From Osedax frankpressi (lineage: Eukaryota; Annelida; Polychaeta; Sabellida; Siboglinidae): 64,000 nt of DNA. The stretch spans positions 27,249,007 through 27,313,006 of the forward strand of contig OZ038313.1 of the NCBI GenBank assembly GCA_964035775.1. The letters are read 5' to 3'. Under the pieces are notes generated by a model. It searched no databases. It saw nothing but the letters and a program-made list of their open reading frames with translations, and had not been told where the DNA came from. Both the position numbers and the translations under genes were made by a program. Within the stretch, counting starts at the first letter, position 1. Each line of letters starts with the position of its first letter. Positions 37,301-49,133 of this stretch are shown piece by piece.

Positions 37301-40300
37301 CACTCACACCCACCTTACACCACATCACATCCACCTCACACTCACACCCACCTTACACTCACACCCACCTTACACCAACTTACACCATCTCACATCCACC
37401 TCACACTCACACCCACCTTACACTCACACCCACCTTACACCACCTTACACCATCTCACATCCACCTCACACTCACACCCACCTTACACCATCTCACATCC
37501 ACCTCACATCCACCTCACATCCACCTCACACTCACACCCACCTTACACTCACACCCACCTTACACAAGCTCACACCATCTCACATCCACCTCACACTCAC
37601 ACCCACCTTACACCATCTCACATCCACCTCACATCCACCTCACACTCACACCCACCTTACACCATCTTACACTCACACCCACCTTACACCAGCTCACACC
37701 ATCTCACATCCACCTCACACTCACACCCACCTTACACCATCTCATATCCAACTCACACTCACACCCACCTTACACCAGCTCACATCCACCTCACACTCAC
37801 ACCCACCTTACACCAGCTCACATCCACCTCACACTCACACCCATCTTACACCATCTCACATCCACCTCACACTCACACCCACCTTACACAAGCTCACACC
37901 ATCTCACATCCACCTCACACTCACACCCACCTTACACCACCTCACATCCACCTCACACTCACACCCACCTTACACCAGCTCACATCCACCTCACACTCAC
38001 ACCCACCTTACACCATCTCACATCCACCTCACATCCACCTTACACCAGCTCACACCATCTCACATCCACCTCACATCCACCTTACACCAGCTCACACCAT
38101 CTCACATCCACCTCACACTCACACCCACCTTACACCACCTTACACCATCTCACATCCACCTCACACTCACACCCATCTTACACCATCTCACATCCACCTC
38201 ACACTCACACCCATCTTACACCATCTCACATCCACCTCACACTCACACCCACCTTACACCACCTCACATCCACCTCACACTCACACCCACCTTACACCAC
38301 CTCACATCCACCTCACACTCACACCCACCTTACACCATCTCACATCCACCTCACACTCACACCCACCTTACACCAGCTCACACCATCTCACATCCACCTC
38401 ACATCCACCTTACACCAGCTCACACCATCTCACATCCACCTCACACTCACACCCACCTTACACCACCTTACACCATCTCACATTCACCTCACACCCACCT
38501 TACACCAGCTCACACTCATATTCACCTCACGCCTACTACACATATCATCCTAAACTATCTATTATCCGTTCATCAATTCACTCATTTGTACAACATATCA
38601 ACCATAATCTGATTATATAATTTATAATGTATTACTTTCAAGTTAATTACATTCAATTAATCCAAATTTATTTTCACGATTTTATTTCACGACAGAGCGA
38701 AATGACGCCTATAAAGAAAGTTGCAAGTGGAAGTAGTGGTAGCAACGGCATCTCAGTGGATCAATCTGACTCCACTCCCCGATCTAATACTTCTGATTCG
38801 TCCTTGTCGCGGTTAATTCGTGACCTCGCCGCGACCCCCGTTCCCCACAAGACTTCGACCCCGCAGAAATCGCCGTACTCCGATAACCCGTTATCGTCGT
38901 CTCAGTCGAAGACCGCAATATCGACGCCGCCTTCGCTACAGGATATGCGGACGGAGGGCAAAGGTCACTACGAGGTCGCCGACGACTCCGAGATTGTGTT
39001 GTCGGACAGCGATCTCTCCATTCAACGCTGCATGATGAACTTGATACGAGGCAATGCCGATGGCTTACCGCAGCTCCCCCTGTTGAACCGGAGAGGTACT
39101 AATTCGTATATATGGCTCATCTCCATACAAATCGCAAGTTTAATCATTTCTATACATATTCTATTATATATAGTTGTTGGTATTCATTTCAGTAATTGTA
39201 TTGATTATATATGTATTTGAAATTTAATAAATATTTGCATTTAAACTGCAAATTCTTGAATATTTATTAAAACTCAGATTTCAAGAATTTTGATTTCTTG
39301 CACGAATGTTCCGACCCACCGTTCTCTGGAATCGCCGAGTCCGGAGTTACTTACGGATCTGGCTTCGAGTCACCTCGAACCTCGACCACTGATAGTTGCA
39401 CAACTCTGCGCTCCGACACCACTACCGTAGACTACCACAGCAATGCCGGGTTTACTTTATCGCAGGACTATGCAGTTCCGAGTGACATTGAAGTTTGCTC
39501 TACGGACAGCGACGATGCTGTAAATTTAAAATCAGCAAACGACAGCAGGATAAAATGGCCGATGACATCGGACGAAAGCGAACAGGTAGCATATTGTCTT
39601 ATCTTGAGCTGAGATTGTTCATATAGTTTAGTTTTTTCTGTTTAGTTTCGTAGTTATCTCACATAAGTTTCTTAGAATTCGTATCGCTTACGCTGAGTCA
39701 GCACTTTAAATTATGTTTTACAACATTGCAGTTCTTAAATAACATTAAATGTGTAATCACTCTTGATCGACATAATATGTGTATTTATATATTGTTAAAT
39801 CAACAATTACGCATTGATTATCTATATATAAAATACATTATATTGATATAATCTTTTTGTGTGTGACTTGTAGAATTTCGACTTGAATGATGAACCAGAT
39901 TTAACTTTTATTAGTCTCAATTCAACACAAATATCAATTGGTGAATCGTCTAGGTAATTTTATATTTTAATATATGCATATGTTTCTAGAATATTACATT
40001 GTATAGCACTGTAATATTTCTTTCAACGCAACATTATTATTTATATTCTACTATTATTATATTCACTATTATTTATATAGTTTATATAATTTATAAAGAT
40101 AAGTTTATCAATTTTGAATTATTTAGACGATCACATTTGGCCGAAAGTTTAACAGAACAGATTCACTTCATTGGAGAAAGTGATGTATTGAGTGATTCAT
40201 TGATTTCATTTCAATTACATGAACAGTCTTCAGACTTTAGTCCTGCGAAATCTGGTAAATTATCATCCGTTAATTAATGCTTTTCGTTTAATTAATTTAC

Positions 40301-41426
40301 AATTAGAACTTATATTAATATTTTATGATTAATTTTTTTAATAATTTATAATTAAATTAGATCATTCTTCATCGGATTTATTTGAAAAAAAACGTAAACT
40401 ACTTATGGAAGCTTCAAGAAAAAGACTTGAATCTCTACCTAAAAAGTATAATTATATAATTATTTAGTATTCATTGTATTTTAATATAATGAATTTTATA
40501 TATATTATAAAATATAAATACATTAATTATATAAATACTAAATTTTAATATAATGAATTTTATACATATTATATTAACATATTGAATATAAATATTCATT
40601 ACTACTATTAGAGCTGAAAAAAGGATGAAAAATGTTCAAGATCAGCAAAATAAATTAAAAACTAAGTCTTATAAACCTCAAGTTAAAATTCCACATCGCC
40701 CATTAGTAAAAGGTTTACTAATTGTATTTATACTTTATATTTATAATTCAATATTCAATAAACTCTGTACATTTTAAGCTTATTCAATTCAATATTATAA
40801 TTTATTTTACAATAAATTTGAAATGCAAAAAATGTATCTATAATAAAAAATTTAAAATCATATTAAAAAATATAAATAAACAATTTTCAGTTGAAAAGAA
40901 GCTGGCAGTTAGTAGAAAGTCCGTCGCCAATGCCAACAAATTCATAGCTCCCATTAAAAACCTAAAATCATTTACACCGAGTATTAACACGCGAGTTCGA
41001 TCAACCGCAAAGAAAATAGACGTCCCCGCTAAGACCGTCGCTTCTACGAGAAAGTCTAAACAATCTGGCAAACAATCTTCAAGATCATCAAATCCGTTGA
41101 ATAGGTCAGGGGCACCCGTAGTCCGTATACCGACAGCTATATCCGATGCATCAGTTAATAGGCGAACTATGCAGACCAATCGATCCATGGCTCATAGCGC
41201 TCGACCGGTCACCTCTAGCGTTCGACCTACGCCATCTACGGGACAACCTCGCACATTTAATACTCAGACTGCGTCCTCCGTAAGTCGACCTTCGACTTCG
41301 AGATATCAGTCTCAGATACCTAGCTCGCGGCATTCCAATCGCAACTCGACTCAAGCGGAAGCTGATCCAGCATGCGATGAATTTAAGAGTATCTTCAATA
41401 ACTGGAAAAGTAAAAAATCTATGTAA
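27814..41426 (+). CDS. CEP295: Centriole protein CEP295 / Ana1 homologue, about 25 exons
   Basis: The start ATG at 27814 gives a short leader, then RLSPNEEHQLLKDENERRRK, the hallmark CEP295 N-terminus. Exons: 27814-27903, 29438-29533, 29643-29747, 29863-30008, 30177-30274, 30400-30509, 30870-31007, 32470-32553, 32923-33022, 33149-33379, 33782-33868, 34067-34258, 34350-34473, 34612-34693, 34772-34828, 34905 to about 36.3 kb, 36587-36680, 36776-36957, 38696-39095, 39278-39585, 39874-39953, 40127-40254, 40361-40445, 40612-40712 and 40891-41426. Phases agree nearly throughout. The N-terminal 340 residues are coiled coil and match CEP295 in order; the middle is Ser/Asp/Thr-rich and disordered; a basic helical block (KKRKLLMEASRKRLESLPKK) near the end may be an ALMS-like motif. 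At about 1.7 k residues it is near the size of fly Ana1. CEP295 converts new centrioles to centrosomes. Confidence 0.85.
28339..28391. repeat. AT microsatellite in CEP295 intron 1
   Basis: An almost uninterrupted run of TA/AT dinucleotides within the first intron (27904-29437), which is otherwise AT-rich with no visible gene. The open frame at 28598-28807 has no coding support. Confidence 0.9.
31190..32378. repeat. Minisatellite, 17-bp unit, about 70 copies, in CEP295 intron 7
   Basis: The unit is TCTACTTCACTACCCTA, with TTACCTACTC and TTGACTACC variants. Longer blocks (for example 31640-31760 against 31870-31990) are duplicated, which shows block-wise amplification. It fills most of the intron 31008-32469 and stops about 90 bp before the acceptor. 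Open frames across it are artefacts of a pyrimidine-rich repeat that lacks stops in some frames. Confidence 0.93.
33403..33693. repeat. Minisatellite, 28-bp unit, about 10 copies, in CEP295 intron 10
   Basis: The unit is ATTTTATC(A/G)TAAATAAACT followed by AACGAGTAC. Copies vary at cat/cgt, gag/gaa/caa and aaact/agact. Confidence 0.92.
34905..36315 (+). CDS. CEP295: Large GC-rich disordered exon of CEP295
   Basis: This is the longest exon of the gene, about 470 residues of low-complexity Ser/Asp/Ala/Thr sequence (for example ASSSSLPTEVGVQEFTPALL and SSLDDWLRRLCGNP). It starts with a short coiled coil (NEFERERELLLQRGQKLKDE) that continues the preceding exon. GC content is far above the rest of the gene, with many G/C-ending codons and CpG. 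The 3' edge is uncertain: several donors exist between about 36.1 and 36.32 kb. I could not recognise a domain; CEP295 proteins are known to have long disordered middles. Confidence 0.75.
36961..38525. repeat. CAC-rich compound minisatellite in CEP295 intron 18
   Basis: Blocks such as CACATCCACCTCACACTCAC and ACCCACCTTACACCATCT are shuffled in many orders for 1.56 kb. One strand is nearly free of G. The array begins within about five bases of the exon 18 donor and ends roughly 170 bp before the next acceptor. The long His/Pro/Thr frame across it (to 38553) is read-through from exon 18, not a protein domain. Confidence 0.92.
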
Positions 41427-43478
41427 TTGGATTTAAATTTTATGATAAACAATATCAGTATTTATATTTATAGATATTAAGTATTTCTATTTTAAATAAT
41501 CTTAAATAAAGTATTATATTTTTATTTTGAGTATATATATCTTATATATACTTATAATCATTTTAATATTTAAATATCATAAAATTCATTATATTTCTAA
41601 AATTGAAATTTAATAAAAATATTCTACAATAATTATAAATTGTTATTTATTAATAAATTATTGTTTTATTGAATCATTTTATTACTTCTAATTCTTCTCT
41701 TCACTATTTTTCAATACCTTTATCAATGTTCAGTTATAAGTTGGTATTAAATATAATAGCATTTTGTATATAATTAATACTATAATATATAGGTTTCATT
41801 TATGTTTGCATTAACGTGATTAGTCTGAATATAACATATTAAATAGTTTAGACAATTCCTAGGCCAATGATGTGAATTTATGGTAAAAATATACCTATAC
41901 CATACCATCTACATAATATGTCCACCATTCTGTTTACTTTATGTGTTTAATTACATAAGATTTATTAGAAGTTATCAACGTGATATATAATTTGTAACAG
42001 TTTTTATATATTACTATTATATAAGAAATGAATAAAAGCAAATTAAATTTCTGTTTCTTTGTAAAAAAATAATATATTTAAGATATCTATATCTATATAC
42101 TTATTTTTAGGGTTCCAAGAAACTAGATGATGTAACTAATAGTTACTATTATATAATCTTATTATAAAATCATTTTTAATTATAACATATGAAACTTAAA
42201 TGACCTAGATACATCTTTGGACTATAACATATTTCTAATAACTTTTTAATACATATAAATTATCATAGAAAGTTATATTCATAAATTGTTGAGCCCACTC
42301 TGAATACATAGGAAAACTACAGAATACAGTAAATAATACATGATTTATACACGCCATTGTAAGTGATAGCAATTATATTGTTTGTGAATGATCCTTCAGT
42401 TCTCGATAACTAATATGGTTATAACAAAGAATATTATTGATATCTTTAATTGACAAGCACCGTGAGTGTAAGTGAGTAACTATTAATAACCTTTCTATGT
42501 GAGCCTTAAAATGGTTAAAATATGAATGAAAAGTTAGGAAAATTGGATATCACTGGGACTTTGTTCCATTGATTGTTTTGAAAACCGCTGTTCAAATAAA
42601 TGTTAATATGTCGTTATATTAACACACATGTATATTAAATATTTAGTTTAATTAGCAATTATAAGACGAAATTACTAATTATACATTAAGACGTAAAATA
42701 ACTTGAATTTTGTTCTAGAGAATATTAAATATTTTTTTTATTTCTATTATTAGAGTATCCATATAGATTCAATAGATTATAATGCTGGAAGTATCATTTA
42801 CGTCACTCATAATACAACATATGTATGAGTTTTGTGTAGTATAGTTACAAAATATAGTGAATCACATTATTGAAGAATTTAAATATCGTTAAATTGTATA
42901 CTTTTTTATTACATAAATTAATAACGTTATTTTAAATATTCACTATCAAGACATTTACAGGTTAATTCATTTTGAGAAAAAGGGTTTACAATAATTGTTT
43001 AGTTAATATATTCTGAGAATATTTTAAATAAAGATTTAGATTAGGTATAGGTCCTGATCTAAATCTATCACTTATATTAATTAGATACTTTCACAGTTCT
43101 CATAACTGATCATCGTGTAATTGTCAATTACTAATGGACAATTCAAGTTTATATATATCCAGGCAAGCAGAAATAACATTAACATTATATTTTACATATA
43201 ATGTATTATTAAACAATAGGTAGTGTAACTTTTAGAAAATATATACTTATCGATATAGAAACATCATAATGTATTCTCAAGTGATATTTTAAATATTTTT
43301 TTAAAATGACCAGGTTTATAATCTATTATTTGTAAAATACAAAAATACTAGAACTGGCGGCATATTTTCTAAATCATTTTATTGTTGTTACTAATTTTAA
43401 TTTCAGTTATACTGTTATATTTTATTTATATATAACTTTATCGAATTAATAGAAGAAGTAGATTATTATTTTAATGTT
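41427..43478. other. AT-rich noncoding DNA
   Basis: CEP295 3' flank; AATAAAGTATT-type words at about 41505-41515 may serve as a polyadenylation signal. No gene was recognised. Confidence 0.4.
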
Positions 43479-43660
43479 ATGATGGATATTAAAGAATCTA
43501 AAGATAGAAAGAGAATATCAATTGACCGTCTAAGGTTTATTTATATTATATATTAATTTATGCGGAATACTCATACTGATCCGAATACATTTTAAAATTT
43601 AGATTGATTGATACTGTTCAACCATGGCAATTATGTATATGGCTGTGTGTGCGATTTTAA
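43479..43660 (+). CDS. Possible first two exons of a gene cut by the gap
   Basis: An ATG at 43479 opens MMDIKESKDRKRISIDRLR, ending at a GTTTAT donor after 43534. A second block from 43603 follows an acceptor (tttag) with the matching phase and reads LIDTVQPWQLCIWLCVRF. The second part is hydrophobic and could start a transmembrane segment. The assembly gap follows 45 bases later, so the rest cannot be read. The family is not recognised. Confidence 0.25.
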
Positions 43661-43704
43661 TGGCCTTTGTTAATTATTATATATGTTAAATATTATGTGA
43701 TGAT

Positions 43705-43904
43705 NNNNNNNNNNNNNNNNNNNNNNNNNNNNNNNNNNNNNNNNNNNNNNNNNNNNNNNNNNNNNNNNNNNNNNNNNNNNNNNNNNNNNNNNNNNNNNNN
43801 NNNNNNNNNNNNNNNNNNNNNNNNNNNNNNNNNNNNNNNNNNNNNNNNNNNNNNNNNNNNNNNNNNNNNNNNNNNNNNNNNNNNNNNNNNNNNNNNNNNN
43901 NNNN
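43705..43904. other. Assembly gap (200 N)
   Basis: Exactly 200 undetermined bases, a conventional placeholder length, so the true distance is unknown. The open frame spanning the Ns is meaningless. Confidence 1.
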
Positions 43905-45925
43905 TTATGTTTTATATTTAAATGGTATATACCCTAGGTAGAATAATTAATAAATTGAAATATTCTATAAATCCTAAACTAATGAAATAAACTCTGAAAA
44001 TATAATCTATAATAAAATCGAGATATCTTCTCAGTATTCATTATATCTACGCCATTATTACTAATATCATAATATATTTTCGTAATATTTTCTTTATTTA
44101 TTCATTTATTTAATTTATTTCTTCTTCACCTGGTATATTATAAAAGTATATTATAAAGTAATTATAAAGTATAAATTATATTATAAAGGTAATCAATTTG
44201 AAATCGACAATATAATTTAATGATTTCTTCCACAAATGATTAAATGGCTGATATTGTTATATTTAGTTTTCTCAATTTTAATAATGCTGGCTATTCCTAA
44301 GATAAGGAAATATTCCGATATATGGACAACCATAAGAGTAATCCAGCTATAAACTTAATATGATTTTAAATTACTGAATAACTAGATACATTCTATATTC
44401 TATCATAAAATCGTCTATCGGCTGATGGTTTATATGTTTTAGATTTACCATTTGAACTATGTGGACAAGCGATGATTATTCTTATAAAGTATCTGACCAT
44501 AGACTCATTTAAAATTATTATTAATATAATTTCTCCATTTTTCACCTTTTAATTTAAATCAGGGAGCTAAATAAATTCTTTGTTTATTAAATGTTTTTTC
44601 TTGCAAAAAGACAAATTGTGCTAACAAGATCTGTGATGAAACCAAATTTCCTCCATGTGTAAAGCGTATACTGTACGGCGTACAGATTACAACCATGTTA
44701 ACAAGTAATTACCTAAGATGACTATATGATACGGTGATATTAACACATCGCCACTAGCCTTTATATAGAAATGGCTTACACAATGCAATCAATTGTTATA
44801 TAAAGTCTAGTGGTCTACCTTATAAACAATATATATCAATTTATAATTTAAAATTATAAACCAGTTGGATACATTTTAAAACATATAATCAACTATTCCT
44901 GTTTAATTTATTCTACATTTTGTTGATAAACCTAATTAAGTTGTTTATTTAAGTTTATATGTCGTCAGTTAATAATAATATTCATTATTCAGTAGAATTT
45001 GTAAGGACTAGTACACAATGCTTACAGATATTTGTTGCTCGTGGAGTATAATATTTATTGAGTTTATTATTAGTATTAATTTGTAAATAATTATTACACG
45101 TCACAATAATAATTATTACGTCACAAATTCATTGATTTCTGTTTTGCAAGCATTCGGTATTAATACGATGTAATTATTATTATATCTGCATAACGATTAT
45201 ATTTTAAATTTGGAATCCAAATTAAATTTAAATTAGTAATATTTATTTTATCATTACTCATAGGGAACACGTATAACTAATGTAATATTGCTTATATATT
45301 TTACAATATTTTAAGAATACAAAATTTCAAAAATATACAAAATATTATTAAAATTAAATTTCCTTGAATTTCCAAGTATAATTTAAAAAAAAATTAAATA
45401 TGTTTTTATTTAATAATATATTAATATATTAATAATATATAAAGTTACTCTTAGCCATTTTTCCTTATTAAAAATCATTATTACCATTCAATTTTATAAT
45501 TTTAATATTGCTCCTATATTTTGCATGTTAAATATTGTATCTCTCCCATGTTAAATTTGAATGGGGCGCTCAGCCATAATTAACAAAAAATAAATAATAT
45601 TGAAAAAAGTATCAAATGATCCACCCTACTGTACACTGTACAGTGTACAGTGTACAATGTACAGTGTACACTGTATACACAGCATACAGTGTATTCACTA
45701 ACAGTGTGTTCACAATGTACATTGTAAAATGTATACTTTACATTGAATATTGTTCTTATTTAATACTGATACCCATCACTAAACCGGGTATAATAAGTGT
45801 AATCAATAAATGTCTTCATTATATAATTATATATTGGCAAATATATTAGAATATGCATATGTATATTATATTTCTGTGAGAATATGTAAAAATATATTAT
45901 AATATATATTATAAATAAATACATT

Positions 45926-45961
<36 letters not shown>

Positions 45962-47070
45962 ATGCAACATAAAAATAAATAACTAGAGCTATTGTTTAGT
46001 GGTTTTAAAAATGTAACTGATCATTTTTCGTTTCAATGATCTCCATATCTATGTTTGTATACAATGTATATGAATTTTATAATTCAACATTTATACATCC
46101 GCTTACATTAGGTATTGGATTCAAATTGATGTTAGATTTTATAAATATTTTAAGCTATTATTATAATTATTCTACACTGAAAAATCAGGAATATATATTC
46201 AAATCACTTATGTGTAGTATATTTGTAAATACTAATACCAATAACTTAAATTTCAATACAATGTAATTGACCGGTTAATTACATTGGGTTAAAATTTGTA
46301 TAACCTTTACTATAAATTGTATATTCTTTTTATATAACAAAGGAGATTTTATAGTACATTATTATAAAATTGTGTTTATTTTATGATGCATCAAATTTAC
46401 ATTAATAATTTATTTTATTAGTTCATAATTTTGTTTAAAAAGTGTATTTTATTATTTTAACACATTTAAATATATTTCTTATATATTTCTAATATATTTC
46501 TTATAATATTATTTAATAATGTTAAACTTAATTATGTAAACTTGTATTATTATTATAACTCTTTAAACTCATAATACATTACATTACACTTAATAAGCTA
46601 GTTAATCTTATAATAAATTAAACTTTATAATCTTAATAATGTAAATAAAAATATATTTCTATACAAAACTAAGTATTGCATACTATATTATGTAATATAT
46701 ATATATATATAAATATAATTAGTAATTGCGTAAATCAAACGTTTAATAAAATATATGTTGTGATGTGAATTTTACATAAATTCAGTTAATATATTCAATT
46801 AATTAATATATTTATTATTATGGCACATATTGGTAGTGCATTAAAGTGATTATATTGTATTATTATACACATATATATTTATTTACTATTAAACAAGTAA
46901 GTAACTATACATAATGCATATTTAATTTTATATTGTTTATATATATTTTTGGATACAATCAATAATAACATACTATAATCAATAATAGATAATTAGCATT
47001 TATTAATGATATTGAAGGAACATGTTTCATTTCATATGAAACTAAATTTGTTAAAAATGATAAACCCTAC
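43905..47070. other. AT-rich noncoding DNA
   Basis: No convincing exon chain. It contains the palindromic GTACA cluster at 45629-45680, listed separately, an AT run near 45936-45961, and scattered short open frames (for example 46036-46266) with no coding character. Confidence 0.4.
45629..45680. repeat. Interleaved TGTACAC/GTGTACA palindromes
   Basis: TGTACA occurs at least six times within about 50 bases, separated by CTG/GTG/AT, so several overlapping hairpins of 6-12 bp arms can form. The pattern continues loosely to about 45750 with TGTATAC and ATGTACATTGT. Confidence 0.8.
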
Positions 47071-47134
47071 CTGGGGGACTATTTGCGATGAGCAGGCGAG
47101 ATAATAATTGTCGAGGTGTTGAATAGAGTTCAGT
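47071..47134 (-). CDS. Possible isolated exon
   Basis: A GC-richer block with a minus-strand acceptor (gttag) and a GTAGGG donor. Two frames are open: TELYSTPRQLLSRLLIANSP and LNSIQHLDNYYLACSSQIVP. Nothing around it could be linked to it. Product unknown; it may be chance. Confidence 0.2.
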
Positions 47135-47919
47135 CTAACATAATGATTTCAAAAAGCTATTTCATAATAATCTGATGGCTAGATATATGTCGCTAAGAAA
47201 AGTGAAGGAAACATTATAATAAGGTAAAAGTAGCATACATATAAAAGAAAAAGATAATAACCATTAAACAATAGGAGATATCAATAATTTTAAATTAAAT
47301 AATAATTACTTTGGATATATTGCTAATGAATTACACCATATATCCAATGAATGATAATTTATTTTGCAATCATCCATTGTAAGTTTAATTTTTGAATCTC
47401 TTTAAATTATCTTCAGAATAGTTATAGGTTATCAAGAGAATCCGTATTGAGGAATGATAACCTTTGAACATAATTGATATATAAATATATTCAAGTATTG
47501 TTCCAATATAAATAACATATGTAAGTTTCAAGTGTTTACAATCTGTAGCTAATTAACATCAGAAGATTGTGTTATGAATTTAGATTTAATTACTACCCTA
47601 ATTAGCCAATCGGGTCATTTTAGTTTTTTGTTTTATAATAAAAAAAATATATTAGAAATTATTGAAATTATTCATATATAAAATAAATAATTGTGATCAC
47701 ATTTAATAGAGTGTAATATTTATATAAAAGAAAATATGCGATGCAAATATGAAATTAGCACCTATTTATCTACTGCATATTATTTAAATAATTATATATA
47801 TATTTATTCACATATTATTCTCTATTTCTTTTACTAAAAACGGAATAAATTAACAATAATTGTAATATGATATATTCCTATATTAATAAATATATTCATG
47901 AATTTATATATTCAAATAG

Positions 47920-49133
47920 ATGACTTTCCAGAGCAAACTACTTACTGAGGTGCTGAGTCCAGAGTATGGTTATGTTATATTTACTGGATCGGCAATCTCC
48001 TTATTCCAATTCTATTTAATGGGAAATGTGATGAAAGCCCGTAAAACTTATAAAGTTAAGGTTTATTTTGACGCATATATTGTTTAATTTCTATTCTAAA
48101 TAAATATTAAAATGTTCTAGAATATAATCTTAGTAAAACTTTACTGTTAATAAATTAATTTAACATTTCAGTTTAATTCTAATTTATCATGGGTATAATA
48201 TTTGTAATATGACATTATTTAAATTAAATTTATTATATTATATAAAATAAATATTTTTATATTTTAGTATCCAGCTTTATACAGCGATACTAGTAATGAG
48301 TTTAATTGTATCCAAAGGGCTCATCAGAATTAGTTAGTTATAATTAAAATAAAACTATATATTAGCATTGTATATTTTATGTTTTTAAATAGTTTATAAA
48401 TTGATATTTTGTAATGACTTAGATAGAAAATATAATAATACACAAAATATATTAATTTTCTATAGTCTGGAGACTTATCCTCTTCACATGTTCATGTTAT
48501 TGTCTGGAGGTCTAACTTACCCCGTTAGTTATTCAGATATAATATATTATTTGAATGGTGGTAATTAATCTAATTTAATGCTAGTTTTAGATATACTATA
48601 CATATATAATTTAAGCATCTATATTATTTAAATAAAGTGGTATATTAGTTACTTTTATAAATTTAGGTGTAATGTAATAAGATTATCATTTAATAATAAA
48701 AATAATTTATAATCAAATATAGATTTAGTATTTATATATTATCGAATCTAAAAATCATTATTTATATTATTGAAAATATGTTAATATTGTACAGTTGTTT
48801 TCGTCTGCAGCAGGATTAATTTATTTGACTGGTCGTGTAGTTTATACAAATGGATATTCTTCTGGAAGTTATTATAGATGAACGATACTTGAATTTTTGC
48901 ATTATAAATAATAATTTATTCATAATCTAATTTTACAATGAGTAATATTTTCATATCTATTCACAAATTAAATACACTGAATCATATTTATATACTACGT
49001 AGACCCGGAGAAGCGTAAGAAAGGTGCGTTTGGATTGATTGGCACGGTTATTCTGCTTGGAACTACCCTATTCACTGGCTATAAACTAGTTAGTGCAGGA
49101 GAGAATCCTTTGAGGATGCTGAACTTTTATTGA
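47920..49133 (+). CDS. MGST3: Microsomal glutathione S-transferase 3 (MAPEG family), five exons
   Basis: Exons 47920-48060, 48268-48332, 48466-48523, 48795-48867 and 49003-49133 (stop TGA) join in phase into about 125 residues, close to the usual 150 or so for MGST3. It reads VLSPEYGYVIFTGSAISLFQ (first membrane helix), NVMKARKTYKVKYP, FNCIQRAHQNYLETYP (the MAPEG signature region FNC.QR.HQN...YP), LTGRVVYTNGYSSG and KRKKGAFGLIGTVILLGTTL (last membrane helix). MAPEG enzymes are four-helix trimers of the ER or outer mitochondrial membrane that conjugate glutathione to lipid peroxides and make LTC4. The start ATG is chosen because it is the only one ahead of the conserved 'EYGYV'. The gene looks complete and intact. 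Confidence 0.92.

Noticed and set aside
36961-38553. A 530-residue His/Pro/Thr-rich extension of an open frame
   Set aside because: It is the CAC-rich intronic minisatellite read in the frame of CEP295 exon 18; the next exon joins in phase if the array is spliced out.
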